DNA from: JAICKM01 sp038228295
Lineage (GTDB): Bacteria; Chloroflexota; Chloroflexia; QHBQ01; JAICKM01
DNA length: 64,000 nt
Reading direction: 5' to 3'
Assembly (NCBI GenBank): GCA_038228295.1
Contig: JBBRPH010000003.1
Span: 87,306-151,305 of the forward strand
Shown piece after piece: positions 1-8,332 of the stretch. Within the stretch, counting starts at the first letter, position 1. Each line of letters begins with the position of its first letter. The translations under genes were made by a program, and so were the position numbers. A model generated the notes under the pieces. It had not been told where the DNA came from, did no database searches, and saw nothing but the letters and a program-made list of their open reading frames with translations.

Positions 1-270
1 TACTACCGTCGCTTCATCGGCGACGGCGGTGAGCATGATAATTGGAGTGGGCCCGATTTGCAACAGCCTACGGCTGAACTCAAAGCCGTCCATGCCCGGC
101 AGGCGCAGGTCTACCAACGCTAGGTCCGGCGGCATAAGCGTGGCATACTCCAGCCCTTCCTGACCGGTGCGTGCAGTTTTGACCTCAAAGCCGTCCTGTT
201 CTAAGCGGATTCGCAAAAAAGCCAAAATCGATTCATCATCGTCAACGGCCAGAATACGCATCAGACTCAT
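1..270 (-). CDS. Response regulator, receiver domain (partial, runs off left edge)
   Basis: This is the N-terminal 90 codons of a two-component response regulator. The remainder lies left of the window. The reading begins MSLMRILAVDDDE, which gives the acidic pocket (Asp10-Asp12). A phospho-acceptor Asp54 sits in DLALVDLRLPG, and the PIIMLTA strand-4 threonine follows, so the receiver fold is intact as far as it goes. The ATG at 270 is preceded by AAAGGGG at good spacing; an in-frame ATG at 261 is an alternative. The output domain cannot be seen. The upstream tandem repeat at 355-450 may be its control region. The receiver assignment is strong; the target pathway is unknown. Confidence 0.9.
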   Translation of the reverse strand, partial: MSLMRILAVDDDESILAFLRIRLEQDGFEVKTARTGQEGLEYATLMPPDLALVDLRLPGMDGFEFSRRLLQIGPTPIIMLTAVADEATVV

Positions 271-327
271 CCTGATCCCCTTTCATACTTACCAATAATT
301 CGCGCCCCCCCAGCATTTGGTAAGGTT

Positions 328-450
328 ACTATAGCAGCTTTAGTTTACCATAAACCTTACTAAATTGCCCACCCGACAAAAAATAGCCCGAAAGTCCCGA
401 AACTTTACTAAACTACCCACCAGACGTAATAGCCGTAAAGTCCTATAGCT
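328..450 (-). promoter_or_regulatory. Candidate control region of the response regulator: -10-like box and 48-bp tandem repeat
   Basis: Two imperfect 48-base units lie head to tail (355-402 and 403-450). Each begins with CYTTACTAAA on the plus strand, which reads TTTAGTAARG toward the response regulator. A TATAGT box on the minus strand (328-333) lies about 60 bases before the ATG at 270, with a poor -35 next to the repeats. Direct repeats beside a weak -35 are typical of activator-dependent promoters. That function is inferred; only the repeats and the hexamer are seen. The rest of 451-550 holds nothing recognisable. Confidence 0.4.
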
Positions 451-551
451 AGGGCTACATCGCTGGACAAAACAAATCTCCGTCGTGCGACGCGGCGATA
501 ATCCGTCTCGTGGCTGTTTCATCGGTTATGCTAGCGTGCGATAATAGCGGG

Positions 552-598
552 GTACACCATACCCGCGAAGCGCACCGCCGGTGCGGTGTACGGTTTTT
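552..598 (+). other. Terminator-like stem-loop directly before tRNA-Asn
   Basis: GTACACC (552-558) pairs with GGTGTAC (585-591). A second inner hairpin of CGCACC and GGTGCG lies within it, and five T residues follow and run into the first base of the tRNA. No plus-strand gene ends just upstream, so a terminator would have to stop some upstream transcript before the tRNA. Its role is unknown. Confidence 0.4.
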
Positions 599-669
599 GG
601 CTTGTAGCGCAATGGTAGCGCGCGGCACTGTTAATGCCGGGGTTGTAGGTTCGAGTCCTACCAAGCCAG
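598..669 (+). tRNA. tRNA-Asn (GTT)
   Basis: A complete cloverleaf is present: acceptor TGGCTTG/CAAGCCA, D stem GCGC/GCGC, anticodon stem CGGCA/TGCCG around loop CTGTTAA (anticodon GTT at 630-632), and T stem GTAGG/CCTAC around TTCGAGT. The discriminator is G669 and the CCA end is not encoded. Confidence 0.95.
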
Positions 670-738
670 CCGTGATTCCCTTGTGGTCGGCAGTTTGAAG
701 CGCCGCCCGAGGAGCTAAAGGCGAGAGTTTAGCAAATT

Positions 739-763
739 GCACAGGGGGGTGCCCCTGTGCGTT
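739..763 (+). terminator. Stem-loop after tRNA-Asn
   Basis: GCACAGGGG (739-747) pairs perfectly with CCCCTGTGC (752-760), with a four-base loop and then GTTTAAATTG. It probably ends the tRNA transcript. It also argues against starting the downstream gene at 757, inside the stem. Confidence 0.55.
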
Positions 764-807
764 TAAATTGTTTCTGGTTTAAGATCCTGTTTTATGAGGA
801 GTCGATC

Positions 808-2208
808 ATGACTTTTAATACTCCGCTTCGCAACTATGCTTGGAAATACTCCGCTGTGTCGAACCCGTCCGGCTACTTTGACTTGCAGACAGAGGATACG
901 GGCGACGTGCCGGTGCGTTTATTTTTCACGCAGGCACTGCTCGATGCCGCCGAAGACGGGCTGTACGAACAAATCGTGCAGGCAACGCGCTTCCCTGGCG
1001 TGAAGTTGGTCGCTATCACTCCCGACGCGCACTTCGGCTACGGCGTGCCGGTCGGCTCGGTTATCTTGACCGACGGCACGGTGGCAATGGGACCAGTGGG
1101 CTATGATATTGGCTGCGGTATGGTTTCTGCACGCTCGAATGTTCCTGTTGGGGTGGCGACAAAGTCCAAGCGGCTGGAGTTCAACCAAGCGGTGATGCGT
1201 CGCGTTGCGATGGGCGCGGGCGGCACAAGCAAAACGCTGGGCCGTCTAAGCACGGCGGAGTTTGAGGAGTTGGTGCGCGGCGGGGCCGACTACTATATCC
1301 GCAAGTATGGCGCACAATTGGACCGCAGCCGCGCCGAGCGCAACCGCATCCCGGTGGACGACGATTGGCAGATCCCGTGGGGCGGCAAAGGACGCCCCGA
1401 ACGCGGCAAAAACCAGTTGGGATCGCTGGGCGGTGGCAACCACTTCATGGAACTGCAACGCTGTGAGGAGACCGGCACGCTGTTTGTGCAGGTCCACAGC
1501 GGCAGTCGCGGCTTCGGCCACGGCCTAGCAACCAACTACTTCGATCTGGCGCGGGGCGACCACGGCAAAAAGGCGGCCCACATTGACCTGGGCTACTTCA
1601 CGCCCGACTCGCCGCACTACCGTAGCTACTTGAACGCGGTGGCGGCAGGCGGTAACTTCGCCATCATCAACCGCTTGGTGCTGTTTCAGCAACTGGCGCT
1701 GGCTTTCGAGGAAGTGTTCGGCAGCGAGTTGGAACTGATCTATGAGATCAGCCATAATCTGGTGCAACGTGAGTGGCACCCTGATTACGGTGACGTGTGG
1801 GTCCATCGTAAAGGCGCGACGCGCGCTTTTCCGGCAGGGCACCCCGGTTTGGCCGGCACGCTCTGGGCGGAGACGGGCCACCCGATCCTGATCCCCGGCA
1901 GCAACCGCGATTACAGCTACATCTTGCGGCCCCGTGCCGGCGCGGTGCGGAGCGGCTTCTCGGTCAACCACGGCGCGGGGCGGCGGCTGTCGCGCAGCAG
2001 CGCCAAGCGCACCTTGTCGCAGGCGGCGGTAGATCGCCAGTATCGCGAGGACGGCATTTTGGTGAACGCCGACGGCCATGTGCCGCTTGACGAGTCGGAT
2101 GCTTGCTACAAGTCGTCGGCGGAAGTGGTCGGCGCGGTGGTGGCGGCGGGCCTAGCCGAGGTGGAGTATCGCCTCTGGCCGCTGGCCTCACTTAAGGGCA
2201 CGGAGTAA
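808..2208 (+). CDS. rtcB: RtcB-family RNA ligase
   Basis: RtcB joins RNA 2',3'-cyclic phosphate or 3'-phosphate ends to 5'-OH ends, using GTP and Mn2+. It acts in tRNA splicing or RNA repair. The 466-residue product has the family's metal and guanylation signature motifs: PDAHFGYG (near 72-79), GYDIGCGM (98-105, with the metal-binding Cys), GGGNHF (near 208), HSGSRGFGH (from 230) and NHGAGRRLSR (387-396), whose His388 is the expected guanylated residue. I chose the ATG at 808 because GAGGAG lies just upstream; an in-frame ATG at 757 falls inside a stem-loop. No archease or RtcA gene is adjacent. A macrodomain gene lies 2.1 kb downstream. Confidence 0.96.
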   Translation: MTFNTPLRNYAWKYSAVSNPSGYFDLQTEDTGDVPVRLFFTQALLDAAEDGLYEQIVQATRFPGVKLVAITPDAHFGYGVPVGSVILTDGTVAMGPVGYDIGCGMVSARSNVPVGVATKSKRLEFNQAVMRRVAMGAGGTSKTLGRLSTAEFEELVRGGADYYIRKYGAQLDRSRAERNRIPVDDDWQIPWGGKGRPERGKNQLGSLGGGNHFMELQRCEETGTLFVQVHSGSRGFGHGLATNYFDLARGDHGKKAAHIDLGYFTPDSPHYRSYLNAVAAGGNFAIINRLVLFQQLALAFEEVFGSELELIYEISHNLVQREWHPDYGDVWVHRKGATRAFPAGHPGLAGTLWAETGHPILIPGSNRDYSYILRPRAGAVRSGFSVNHGAGRRLSRSSAKRTLSQAAVDRQYREDGILVNADGHVPLDESDACYKSSAEVVGAVVAAGLAEVEYRLWPLASLKGTE

Positions 2209-2305
2209 GTGCACCGCTGCGGTGCCTTGCACGCACGGCCCGCTCTGTGCTACAAGAGAGGGGCGGTACTTAACCTTTCGTTTGCACAGGAGGTAATCTA
2301 TTCCT

Positions 2306-2776
2306 ATGGCTGAAAGCATACTCCAGGTCGGCGAGGCCGCGCCTGATTTCACGGTTCAGACGGATAGCGACGAAACATTGCACCTACATGACCTGCTGGG
2401 CAAGCGGGTCGTGTTGTATTTTTACCCTAAAGACGATACCCCTGGTTGTACTGCACAAGCGTGCGGTTTGCGCGATGCCTATCCGCAGATCACCGAGCAG
2501 AACGCGGTGGTGCTGGGGGTCAGCACCGACAGCGCCGCGTCGCATCGTAAGTTCAAGACCAAGTATGATCTGCCGTTCACCCTGCTGGTGGACAGCGACC
2601 ACGCCCTGGCCGCAGCCTACGGTGTGTGGGGTGAGCAATCGTTCATGGGCAAAACGTATATGGGCGTGACACGCAGCCAGTTTATTATTGACGAACACGG
2701 CAAGCTGGCCGATGTACAGGTGCCGATCAAACCCGCTGACAGCGCGAAACGCGCCCTGGCTCTGGCGCAGGGCTAA
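2306..2776 (+). CDS. bcp: Thioredoxin-dependent thiol peroxidase (Bcp/PrxQ)
   Basis: This 156-residue cytosolic peroxiredoxin reduces H2O2 and organic hydroperoxides and is re-reduced by thioredoxin. The active-site stretch YPKDDTPGCTAQAC carries peroxidatic Cys48 and the resolving Cys53 five residues later, the PrxQ arrangement. Length and the N-terminal VGEAAPDF strand are typical for the family. AGGAGGT precedes the ATG. The gene looks monocistronic, since a strong terminator follows at 2828. Confidence 0.96.
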   Translation: MAESILQVGEAAPDFTVQTDSDETLHLHDLLGKRVVLYFYPKDDTPGCTAQACGLRDAYPQITEQNAVVLGVSTDSAASHRKFKTKYDLPFTLLVDSDHALAAAYGVWGEQSFMGKTYMGVTRSQFIIDEHGKLADVQVPIKPADSAKRALALAQG

Positions 2777-2827
2777 ACCGGACAGCACCGCCCAGGCGCG
2801 CTGGACGCGGAAATCTGTAGTCTGTGA

Positions 2828-2865
2828 CTGTAGGCACGCCGTAAGCGCGTGCCTACAGATTTTCT
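2828..2865 (+). terminator. Intrinsic terminator after bcp
   Basis: A perfect 12-bp stem (2828-2839 with 2847-2858) has a seven-base loop and is followed by ATTTTCT and further T-rich sequence. Confidence 0.8.
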
Positions 2866-2906
2866 GCTCTTTCTCTTTGTAGTTCTGACGCGAAAGCCTT
2901 GTTTCT

Positions 2907-4307
2907 ATGAGCCTGCCTACTGCCCCGCCACCACTCCTCCGCGACTACTACGCGCTGATCCCGCATCCGCAGGCCGCCCAGGTGCTGCTGCTGCAACAGG
3001 CGACGGGCTGGAGCCTACCCCATTGCCGCACCGCAGATCGAGAGTTGCTGGGTGGTGCGCCGTTTTGCCGCCACTTGCGGGCGCAACTGGGTATCACGGC
3101 GACCCAACTGCGCGTGGCAACCGTCTATGTGGACCCGGCGGATGGGCGCTGGCGCTGGGCGATGATCGCCCTCGAAAATCATAGCCCTGCCTGGACCCCG
3201 CCCCCGGACGCACACTGGGTGGATCGCGCGACGGTGGCGTACCTGCCGCTGACGCAGCCCGAACAGCGGGCCACGATCCTGGACTGGTTGATCGAGATCA
3301 AGACCGGCGTTGTGCCGACTTTGCGCTCCCCGTGGGCACGCCCTGGTTGGTGGGCGGCGATCCATAGCTGGGTGGCGGACGCACTCACGCAGCAGGGGCG
3401 GGCGCTGATCGGGCCGTTGGAACAGCGCAAGACGTGGAGTGTGTCGTGCCTGTTGCGCGGCCGGACGGCGGCAGGGGCGGTCTATGTCAAAGCTGCTCCC
3501 GCGTTGCCGCTGTTCGCCAACGAGTCGGCAATTACGGCGCATCTAGGAGCCATGTATCCGGCTTGGGTGCCTACGCCCCTGGCGCTAGACGCGGGACGAC
3601 GTTGGATGCTGCTGGAGGATTTCGGCGACGATCTGCTGTATACGGCTGATGCCGGTGCTTGGGAAGCGACGGTAGATGCCGTTGCTGCGTTACAGGTGCA
3701 GTCGGTCGGCCATGTAGACTCGCTGCTGGCGGCGGGTTGCCTCGACCGGCGGCTTGACCGGCTGGCGGCGCAGATCCCGTTCCTGCTGGAACAGACGCAC
3801 GTTTTTGCCGGCTTGGAGCCGACCGAACTGGCGACGCTGGAAGCGGCCGCCCCGCAACTAGCCGCCTACTGTGCCCAACTAGCGCGTTCCGGCGTGCCCC
3901 CGGCTTTGCTGCACGGCGACTTGCACGACCACAACATTACCATGCGGGCCGGGCAGCCGCTGATCTTTGATTGGTCGGATGCCTGCATTGCCCATCCCTT
4001 TTTCGACTTGACCACCCTCCTATCTACCGACTATCTTGACGCGCACCCCGCCGTACAGACCGCCCTGCGGGATCGCTATCTGGCACACTGGGCCGCGTAT
4101 GGATCGCCGGTGCAGTTGCAGCGAATTGCAGATTTGGCAGCGTTGGTCGGTACGTTACACCATGCGGTCAGCTACGCCGCCGGCGTGAGCAATGTGGAGC
4201 CGCCGGTGGTCTGGGAGTGGAACGTTGGGTTGACCATGTTTGTGCGCCAGTTGTTGCAATTGCTTGCCGCCGCTGCCGCTTCTAGTTCTCCTGCGAGAGT
4301 GGTATAG
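2907..4307 (+). CDS. APH-fold phosphotransferase with an extra N-terminal domain
   Basis: The C-terminal half (about 180-440) is an aminoglycoside/choline-kinase-fold phosphotransferase. It has the catalytic loop HGDLHDHN (from His336) and the metal-binding IFDWSDA (Asp355), 19 residues further on. The substrate cannot be told from sequence; many such genes are not resistance genes. The first ~140 residues are not part of the kinase fold. Their order (VLLLQQATGWSLP, then ATVYVDP, then HWVDRATVAYL) loosely resembles a Nudix fold, but no Nudix box is seen. The 466-residue length is long for a simple APH. No clear ribosome site precedes the ATG. A macrodomain gene follows after 33 bases. Confidence 0.8.
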   Translation: MSLPTAPPPLLRDYYALIPHPQAAQVLLLQQATGWSLPHCRTADRELLGGAPFCRHLRAQLGITATQLRVATVYVDPADGRWRWAMIALENHSPAWTPPPDAHWVDRATVAYLPLTQPEQRATILDWLIEIKTGVVPTLRSPWARPGWWAAIHSWVADALTQQGRALIGPLEQRKTWSVSCLLRGRTAAGAVYVKAAPALPLFANESAITAHLGAMYPAWVPTPLALDAGRRWMLLEDFGDDLLYTADAGAWEATVDAVAALQVQSVGHVDSLLAAGCLDRRLDRLAAQIPFLLEQTHVFAGLEPTELATLEAAAPQLAAYCAQLARSGVPPALLHGDLHDHNITMRAGQPLIFDWSDACIAHPFFDLTTLLSTDYLDAHPAVQTALRDRYLAHWAAYGSPVQLQRIADLAALVGTLHHAVSYAAGVSNVEPPVVWEWNVGLTMFVRQLLQLLAAAAASSSPARVV

Positions 4308-4340
4308 AAATTGCACGCTTGCCCCGCTTAGGAGGGCACG

Positions 4341-4874
4341 ATGGATCGTCTACAGATCAACGTGACCGTAATCCAACTCCAACAAGGGGACATCACGCGC
4401 GTGGCGGCGGATGCGCTAGTCAATGCGGCCAACAGCCGGCTGGCCGGCGGCGGCGGGGTAGACGGGGCAATCCACCGGGCGGGCGGGCCGCGTATCATGG
4501 CGGAGTGCCGGCGCATTGGCGGCTGCCCCACCGGCAGCGCGGTGATCACGGGGGCGGGTAACCTGCCGGCGCGTTGGGTGATCCACGCTGTCGCACCGAT
4601 CTATCGCGGCACGGCTCAGGATGCTGTGCTGCTGCGCTCTGCCTATGCGACCAGCCTGCGCTTGGCGGACGACGCGGGCTGCCGCAGTGTGGCCTTCCCC
4701 TCGTTGGGCACCGGTGCGTATGGCTACCCGCCGGCCGCAGCCGCACCAATTGCGCTACGGGCGGTCGCGGATCATATCCACAGCGGCACGGCGCTGACCA
4801 GTGTCCTCTTTGTCCTCTATAGTGCCGACAGCTATGCCGCGTTTGTCCAGGCGTTGGAAGGATTAGAGCCATGA
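4341..4874 (+). CDS. Macrodomain protein (ADP-ribose / O-acetyl-ADP-ribose hydrolase type)
   Basis: The 177 residues form one YmdB-like macrodomain. QGDITRVAADALVNAAN is the adenine- and ribose-binding start, GGGGVDGAIHRAGG is the loop around the distal ribose, and FPSLGTGAYGYP is the diphosphate-binding loop. Such enzymes bind ADP-ribose and commonly hydrolyse O-acetyl-ADP-ribose or ADP-ribosyl esters. Appr-1''-p from tRNA-splicing pathways is another known substrate class, notable here because rtcB is nearby. AGGAGG precedes the ATG. The end overlaps the next gene by four bases (ATGA), so the two are probably co-translated. Confidence 0.92.
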   Translation: MDRLQINVTVIQLQQGDITRVAADALVNAANSRLAGGGGVDGAIHRAGGPRIMAECRRIGGCPTGSAVITGAGNLPARWVIHAVAPIYRGTAQDAVLLRSAYATSLRLADDAGCRSVAFPSLGTGAYGYPPAAAAPIALRAVADHIHSGTALTSVLFVLYSADSYAAFVQALEGLEP

Positions 4875-6289
4875 CGCGACGCTATGATGCGGTGGTGGTG
4901 GGATCGGGGCCCAACGGCTTGGCGGCAGCGATCACTCTGGCCCAGGCGGGCCGCCGGGTGCTGGTGCGCGAAGGTGCCGCGACTATTGGCGGCGGCACGC
5001 GCACGGCGGAACTGACCCTGACCGGCTTTCGCCATGATGTCTGTTCGACGGCCCACCCGCTGGGCGTAGGGTCGCCGTTCTTCCGCACGCTGCCGCTGGC
5101 GGAGCATGGCTTGGAGTGGGTTCATGCACCCGCGCCTCTGGCCCACCCGCTAGACGACGGCACGGCGGCGGTGCTGGAGCGCTCGGTCAATGCGACCGCT
5201 GCCGGCTTAGGGGCTGACGGCGCGGCCTACCGCCGCCTGTTCGCGCCGCTGGTGCAGGACTGGGATGTGCTGGTGGACGGACTGTTGCGCCCACTAGCCG
5301 TGCCGCGCCACCCATTAGCACTGGCCCGCTTTGGCCTCTTGGCCCTGCGTTCGGCGCAAGGACTGGCGGCCGGCCACTTCCACGACCCGGCAGCGCGGGC
5401 ATTATTCGCGGGCATGGCCGCGCATGGCGTGGTGCCGCTGAACCAGATTGCGACCGCTGCGGTGGGCTTGGTCTTGGCCCTGGCAAGCCACGCGGTTGGG
5501 ATGCCGGTGGCGCGTGGCGGCAGCCAGGCTATCGCTGCCGCGCTGGGCAGCTACTTAGAGTCGCTCGGTGGCACCATAGAGACCCGCACGCCGGTACGCA
5601 CGCTGGCCGACCTGCCGGCTGCCGACTTGATCCTCTGCGATACCAGTCCGCGTGGCCTGCTGCGGCTGGCGGGTGACCGGTTGCCGACCGGCTATCGGCG
5701 ACAATTGGGCCGCTTCCGCTACGGGCCGGCGGCGTTCAAGCTGGACTTTGCGCTTGATGGGCCGATTCCCTGGCGGGCGGCGGGCTGCCGGCGGGCGGCG
5801 GTGGTCCATCTGGGCGGCAGCCTAGCCGAAATTGTGACTGCGGAACACGCACCCTGGCACGGCCAAGCGGCGGCTCAGCCGTATGTGATCGTGGTGCAGG
5901 CCAGCTTGTTTGATGAGACGCGCGCTCCGGCTGGGCGGCACACCGGCTGGGCCTATTGTCATGTGCCCAACGGTGCGACGACCGATATGACGGCGCGTAT
6001 CGAAGCGCAAATTGAGCGCTTTGCGCCCGGCTTCCGTGACCGCATCCTGGCCCGCCACGTCAGTACGCCGGCCCAGATGGCGGCTTACAACCCCAACTAT
6101 GTGGGCGGCGACATCAACAGCGGCGCGCAAGACCTCCGCCAACTGTTCACCCGTCCCGTGCCGCGCCTCGACCCCTACGCCACGCCGGTACGTGGCCTCT
6201 ACCTTTGCTCATCGTCCACGCCTCCCGGCGGTGGGGTGCATGGAATGTGCGGCTACTGGGCCGCGCAATCCGCACTCCGTAGCCGTTAA
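4871..6289 (+). CDS. Phytoene-desaturase-like FAD-dependent oxidoreductase
   Basis: The protein is 472 residues. The N-terminal FAD-binding motif VVVGSGPNGLAAAITLAQAG is followed by the GG-rich TIGGGTRT segment, and the C-terminal CSSSTPPGGGVHGMCG block closes the flavin site as in the CrtI/amine-oxidase-like family. Members include carotenoid desaturases, isomerases and retinol saturases. The exact substrate is not inferable and no other carotenoid gene is visible here. The ATG overlaps the macrodomain stop codon. A terminator separates the gene from the convergent gene at 6392. Confidence 0.85.
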   Translation: MTRRYDAVVVGSGPNGLAAAITLAQAGRRVLVREGAATIGGGTRTAELTLTGFRHDVCSTAHPLGVGSPFFRTLPLAEHGLEWVHAPAPLAHPLDDGTAAVLERSVNATAAGLGADGAAYRRLFAPLVQDWDVLVDGLLRPLAVPRHPLALARFGLLALRSAQGLAAGHFHDPAARALFAGMAAHGVVPLNQIATAAVGLVLALASHAVGMPVARGGSQAIAAALGSYLESLGGTIETRTPVRTLADLPAADLILCDTSPRGLLRLAGDRLPTGYRRQLGRFRYGPAAFKLDFALDGPIPWRAAGCRRAAVVHLGGSLAEIVTAEHAPWHGQAAAQPYVIVVQASLFDETRAPAGRHTGWAYCHVPNGATTDMTARIEAQIERFAPGFRDRILARHVSTPAQMAAYNPNYVGGDINSGAQDLRQLFTRPVPRLDPYATPVRGLYLCSSSTPPGGGVHGMCGYWAAQSALRSR

Positions 6290-6324
6290 TTCCACACGGC
6301 GACACAAAGCTGCGGAGAAAAAGA

Positions 6325-6352
6325 GAGGGTGCGATCCTGAAAGCGCACCCTC
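6325..6352. terminator. Terminator between convergent genes
   Basis: A 9-bp stem (GAGGGTGCG 6325-6333 with CGCACCCTC 6344-6352) lies between the convergent genes ending at 6289 and 6392. On the minus strand it is followed by CTTTTTCTCC, so it serves the minus gene best. Confidence 0.7.
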
Positions 6353-6391
6353 GTACTTTCCACTTTTAACTTGGCACTTTCAACGTACCGC

Positions 6392-7567
6392 TCAGATTAG
6401 TGGCGCTTGCCACTGCACCAGCGCGCGCGGTTCGCCGAGGAGCGCGCGCTTGGCGGGGCCGCTCATTTGGGCCAGTAGGGTCACACTAGCCCCACGCAGG
6501 GCCGGATCGCCGGCGAAGCCCTGATTGAACGTATCACGCAAGATCGCTTCGAACATCCCGCTGATCTGGAGGCCCAGATGGTAGGGCAGCGTCTGATCGT
6601 TGATCTGTGGGATGTTGGGGCGGGCAGCGCGGCTATAGCTGTAGCCGAAGGTTGCCGGATCGCCGCGCTCCAACGCCGCCGCTAGCGACTCCAACACCTG
6701 GCGGATCGTCACCACATCCGGACCAATCGCCCCCACACGCACTAGTTCTTGGGTATCATAGAGGATGCGTGTTACCAGGATCGGCATCTGGTCGCGGATC
6801 AGCGCGGCGGCGCGTGCCCCGGCATCCGCAGGAGCACCGGCAGCCGTCGTGGGCTGATCGGCGGGTGTCGGCGGCATGGGCGCGGGCTGGGCGCGGGCGG
6901 CGGCGCTGGCATCGGCAGCGGCAACTGAAGGGGTCATCGCTGCGGAACCGGGGCTGGGCCCAGCGACTAACGCGGAGGCACCCCCCGCCGGGGGGCCGGT
7001 CGGCGCGCCGCTAGCGCCCGGTGGCGTGGGGGTCAGGTGCCGCTGCGACACATCGGTTGTGCCTATGGTCTGGTCGCCCAGCAGGGCGGGAGCCGGACTC
7101 GCAGTGGCCGATGTGCCTAAGCCTTCCTCGGTGCGGCCGGCCTCAATCGGTGCCCGGCCCGGCGCATCCCCGCTAGCCGGAGTGGTAGCTGGTCCGCTGG
7201 GCGCGCCGGCGCCGGTCCCGTGGCCTGGGATCGGAGCGCCGGCCGCCCCCTGTCCGCCCGGCGCAGTCTGCTGCACCGGCACAGCAGGTAGCGGGCCGGG
7301 CGAGATCGAGATCGGCGCGGTGCCGACTCCCGGCGCGCTTGCGCCGACGGGTTGGTCGGTGGGCGCAGCGGCCGGCGTGGGGAGGGTTACAGCCGCTACG
7401 GGCGGGGTCGCCGCTTGCGCCGGTGTGGTGCTCGCGCCCGGCGTGAAGGTGACGCTGCTATCCGTTGCTCCGTTGGACGATCCAGCCGCGGAGGGTGCCG
7501 GATTGCTGGGTGCGTTGGGACGGGTCGCATCACTTGGCGTGCCGTGCGGGGGGTTGCCTTGAGCCAT
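6392..7567 (-). CDS. Hypothetical protein: Pro/Ala/Gly-rich region plus conserved-looking C-terminal helical domain
   Basis: I do not recognise this 391-residue protein. Residues 1 to about 245 are low-complexity P/A/G/T/S, probably a disordered linker, with no signal peptide or membrane segment. About residues 250-391 are different: a helical segment RDQMPILVTRILYDTQELVR, then aromatic and hydrophobic stretches such as LPYHLGLQISGMFEAILRD. That makes the C-terminus the likely folded, functional part. AGGAG precedes the ATG. It lies 14 bases after the LON-domain gene on the same strand, so the two are probably one operon. High third-position GC in a repeat-like N-terminus also creates long antisense open frames here. 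Confidence 0.75.
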   Translation of the reverse strand: MAQGNPPHGTPSDATRPNAPSNPAPSAAGSSNGATDSSVTFTPGASTTPAQAATPPVAAVTLPTPAAAPTDQPVGASAPGVGTAPISISPGPLPAVPVQQTAPGGQGAAGAPIPGHGTGAGAPSGPATTPASGDAPGRAPIEAGRTEEGLGTSATASPAPALLGDQTIGTTDVSQRHLTPTPPGASGAPTGPPAGGASALVAGPSPGSAAMTPSVAAADASAAARAQPAPMPPTPADQPTTAAGAPADAGARAAALIRDQMPILVTRILYDTQELVRVGAIGPDVVTIRQVLESLAAALERGDPATFGYSYSRAARPNIPQINDQTLPYHLGLQISGMFEAILRDTFNQGFAGDPALRGASVTLLAQMSGPAKRALLGEPRALVQWQAPLI

Positions 7568-7581
7568 AAGGGTGATCTCCT

Positions 7582-8265
7582 TTAGTTATTGGAAAAACTA
7601 CCACGCAGCGTCGCGGGATTCAGCGCGGGTGCGGCGTGAGTGGTTCGCATCAGGGTTAATTCGCGTCCGATCAACTCGGCAGCCAATTCTAGGCGGGGAC
7701 CGGGCGCCGGTGCTTCGAGCAGAGCTTGCTTTTCGCTGGACGGCACCTGAATCAAGGCGGCGATCAGCCACGACAGCAGGCGCGGGTCGTCGGGCAGGGT
7801 CAGCGGCAGGCTCACGCCCCACTCACTTGGATCGCTCCCGCTAGCGACCACCAGTTGGGCCAAGTAGCGGTTAAACAGATCCCCGGCGCGTGTTATGAGG
7901 TCGGCGGACGGTGGGGAGCTGGGATCATCGGGCCACAGGTGCGCTCGACCTCGTAGGTAGGGCTTGCCGGTCGGGTCCAGGTCGCTCAATGCGATCCGTT
8001 CCAGCCCACGGACCGCGACGTAATAGTGGCCGTCCAGCAACTTCTCCAACTCCGTGATCTGCACCAGCGTGCCGACGGTGTACGGTTCGGCCCCGCCCCC
8101 GACTTCAATGCCCTGCCGGATGCCGACAATACCGAATCGTCCACTGCCGCGCACACAATCCGCCAGCAACTGCTGGTAGCGTGGCTCAAAGATGTGCAAC
8201 TCTACCCCGAAACCGGGATAGACCACATTACCCAGTGGAAACAGCGGTAATTCAAGCAGATCCAT
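7582..8265 (-). CDS. LON substrate-binding domain protein (no protease domain)
   Basis: The protein begins LELPLFPLGNVVYPG and continues LHIFEPRYQQLLADC, the classic start of the LON N-terminal (PUA-like) domain. At 227 residues it has neither the AAA+ nor the Ser-Lys protease part of Lon, so it belongs to the stand-alone LON-domain family. These are often annotated as peptidase S16 although they lack the catalytic domain. A role in substrate or protein binding is inferred. The final residues are helical. It is followed by the low-complexity gene at 7567 after 14 bases. Confidence 0.88.
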   Translation of the reverse strand: MDLLELPLFPLGNVVYPGFGVELHIFEPRYQQLLADCVRGSGRFGIVGIRQGIEVGGGAEPYTVGTLVQITELEKLLDGHYYVAVRGLERIALSDLDPTGKPYLRGRAHLWPDDPSSPPSADLITRAGDLFNRYLAQLVVASGSDPSEWGVSLPLTLPDDPRLLSWLIAALIQVPSSEKQALLEAPAPGPRLELAAELIGRELTLMRTTHAAPALNPATLRGSFSNN

Positions 8266-8332
8266 TGGTGTGCCTCTCTATGTGGCCTATTATAGCACAG
8301 GGCGCGCCATTGCAGCTATCAGTTGCCGGCTA

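Noticed and set aside
6876..7562. Long plus-strand open frame (228 codons)
   Set aside because: It is antisense to the low-complexity gene at 6392-7567; the GC-rich repeated codons open the opposite strand, and there is no ribosome site or recognisable domain.
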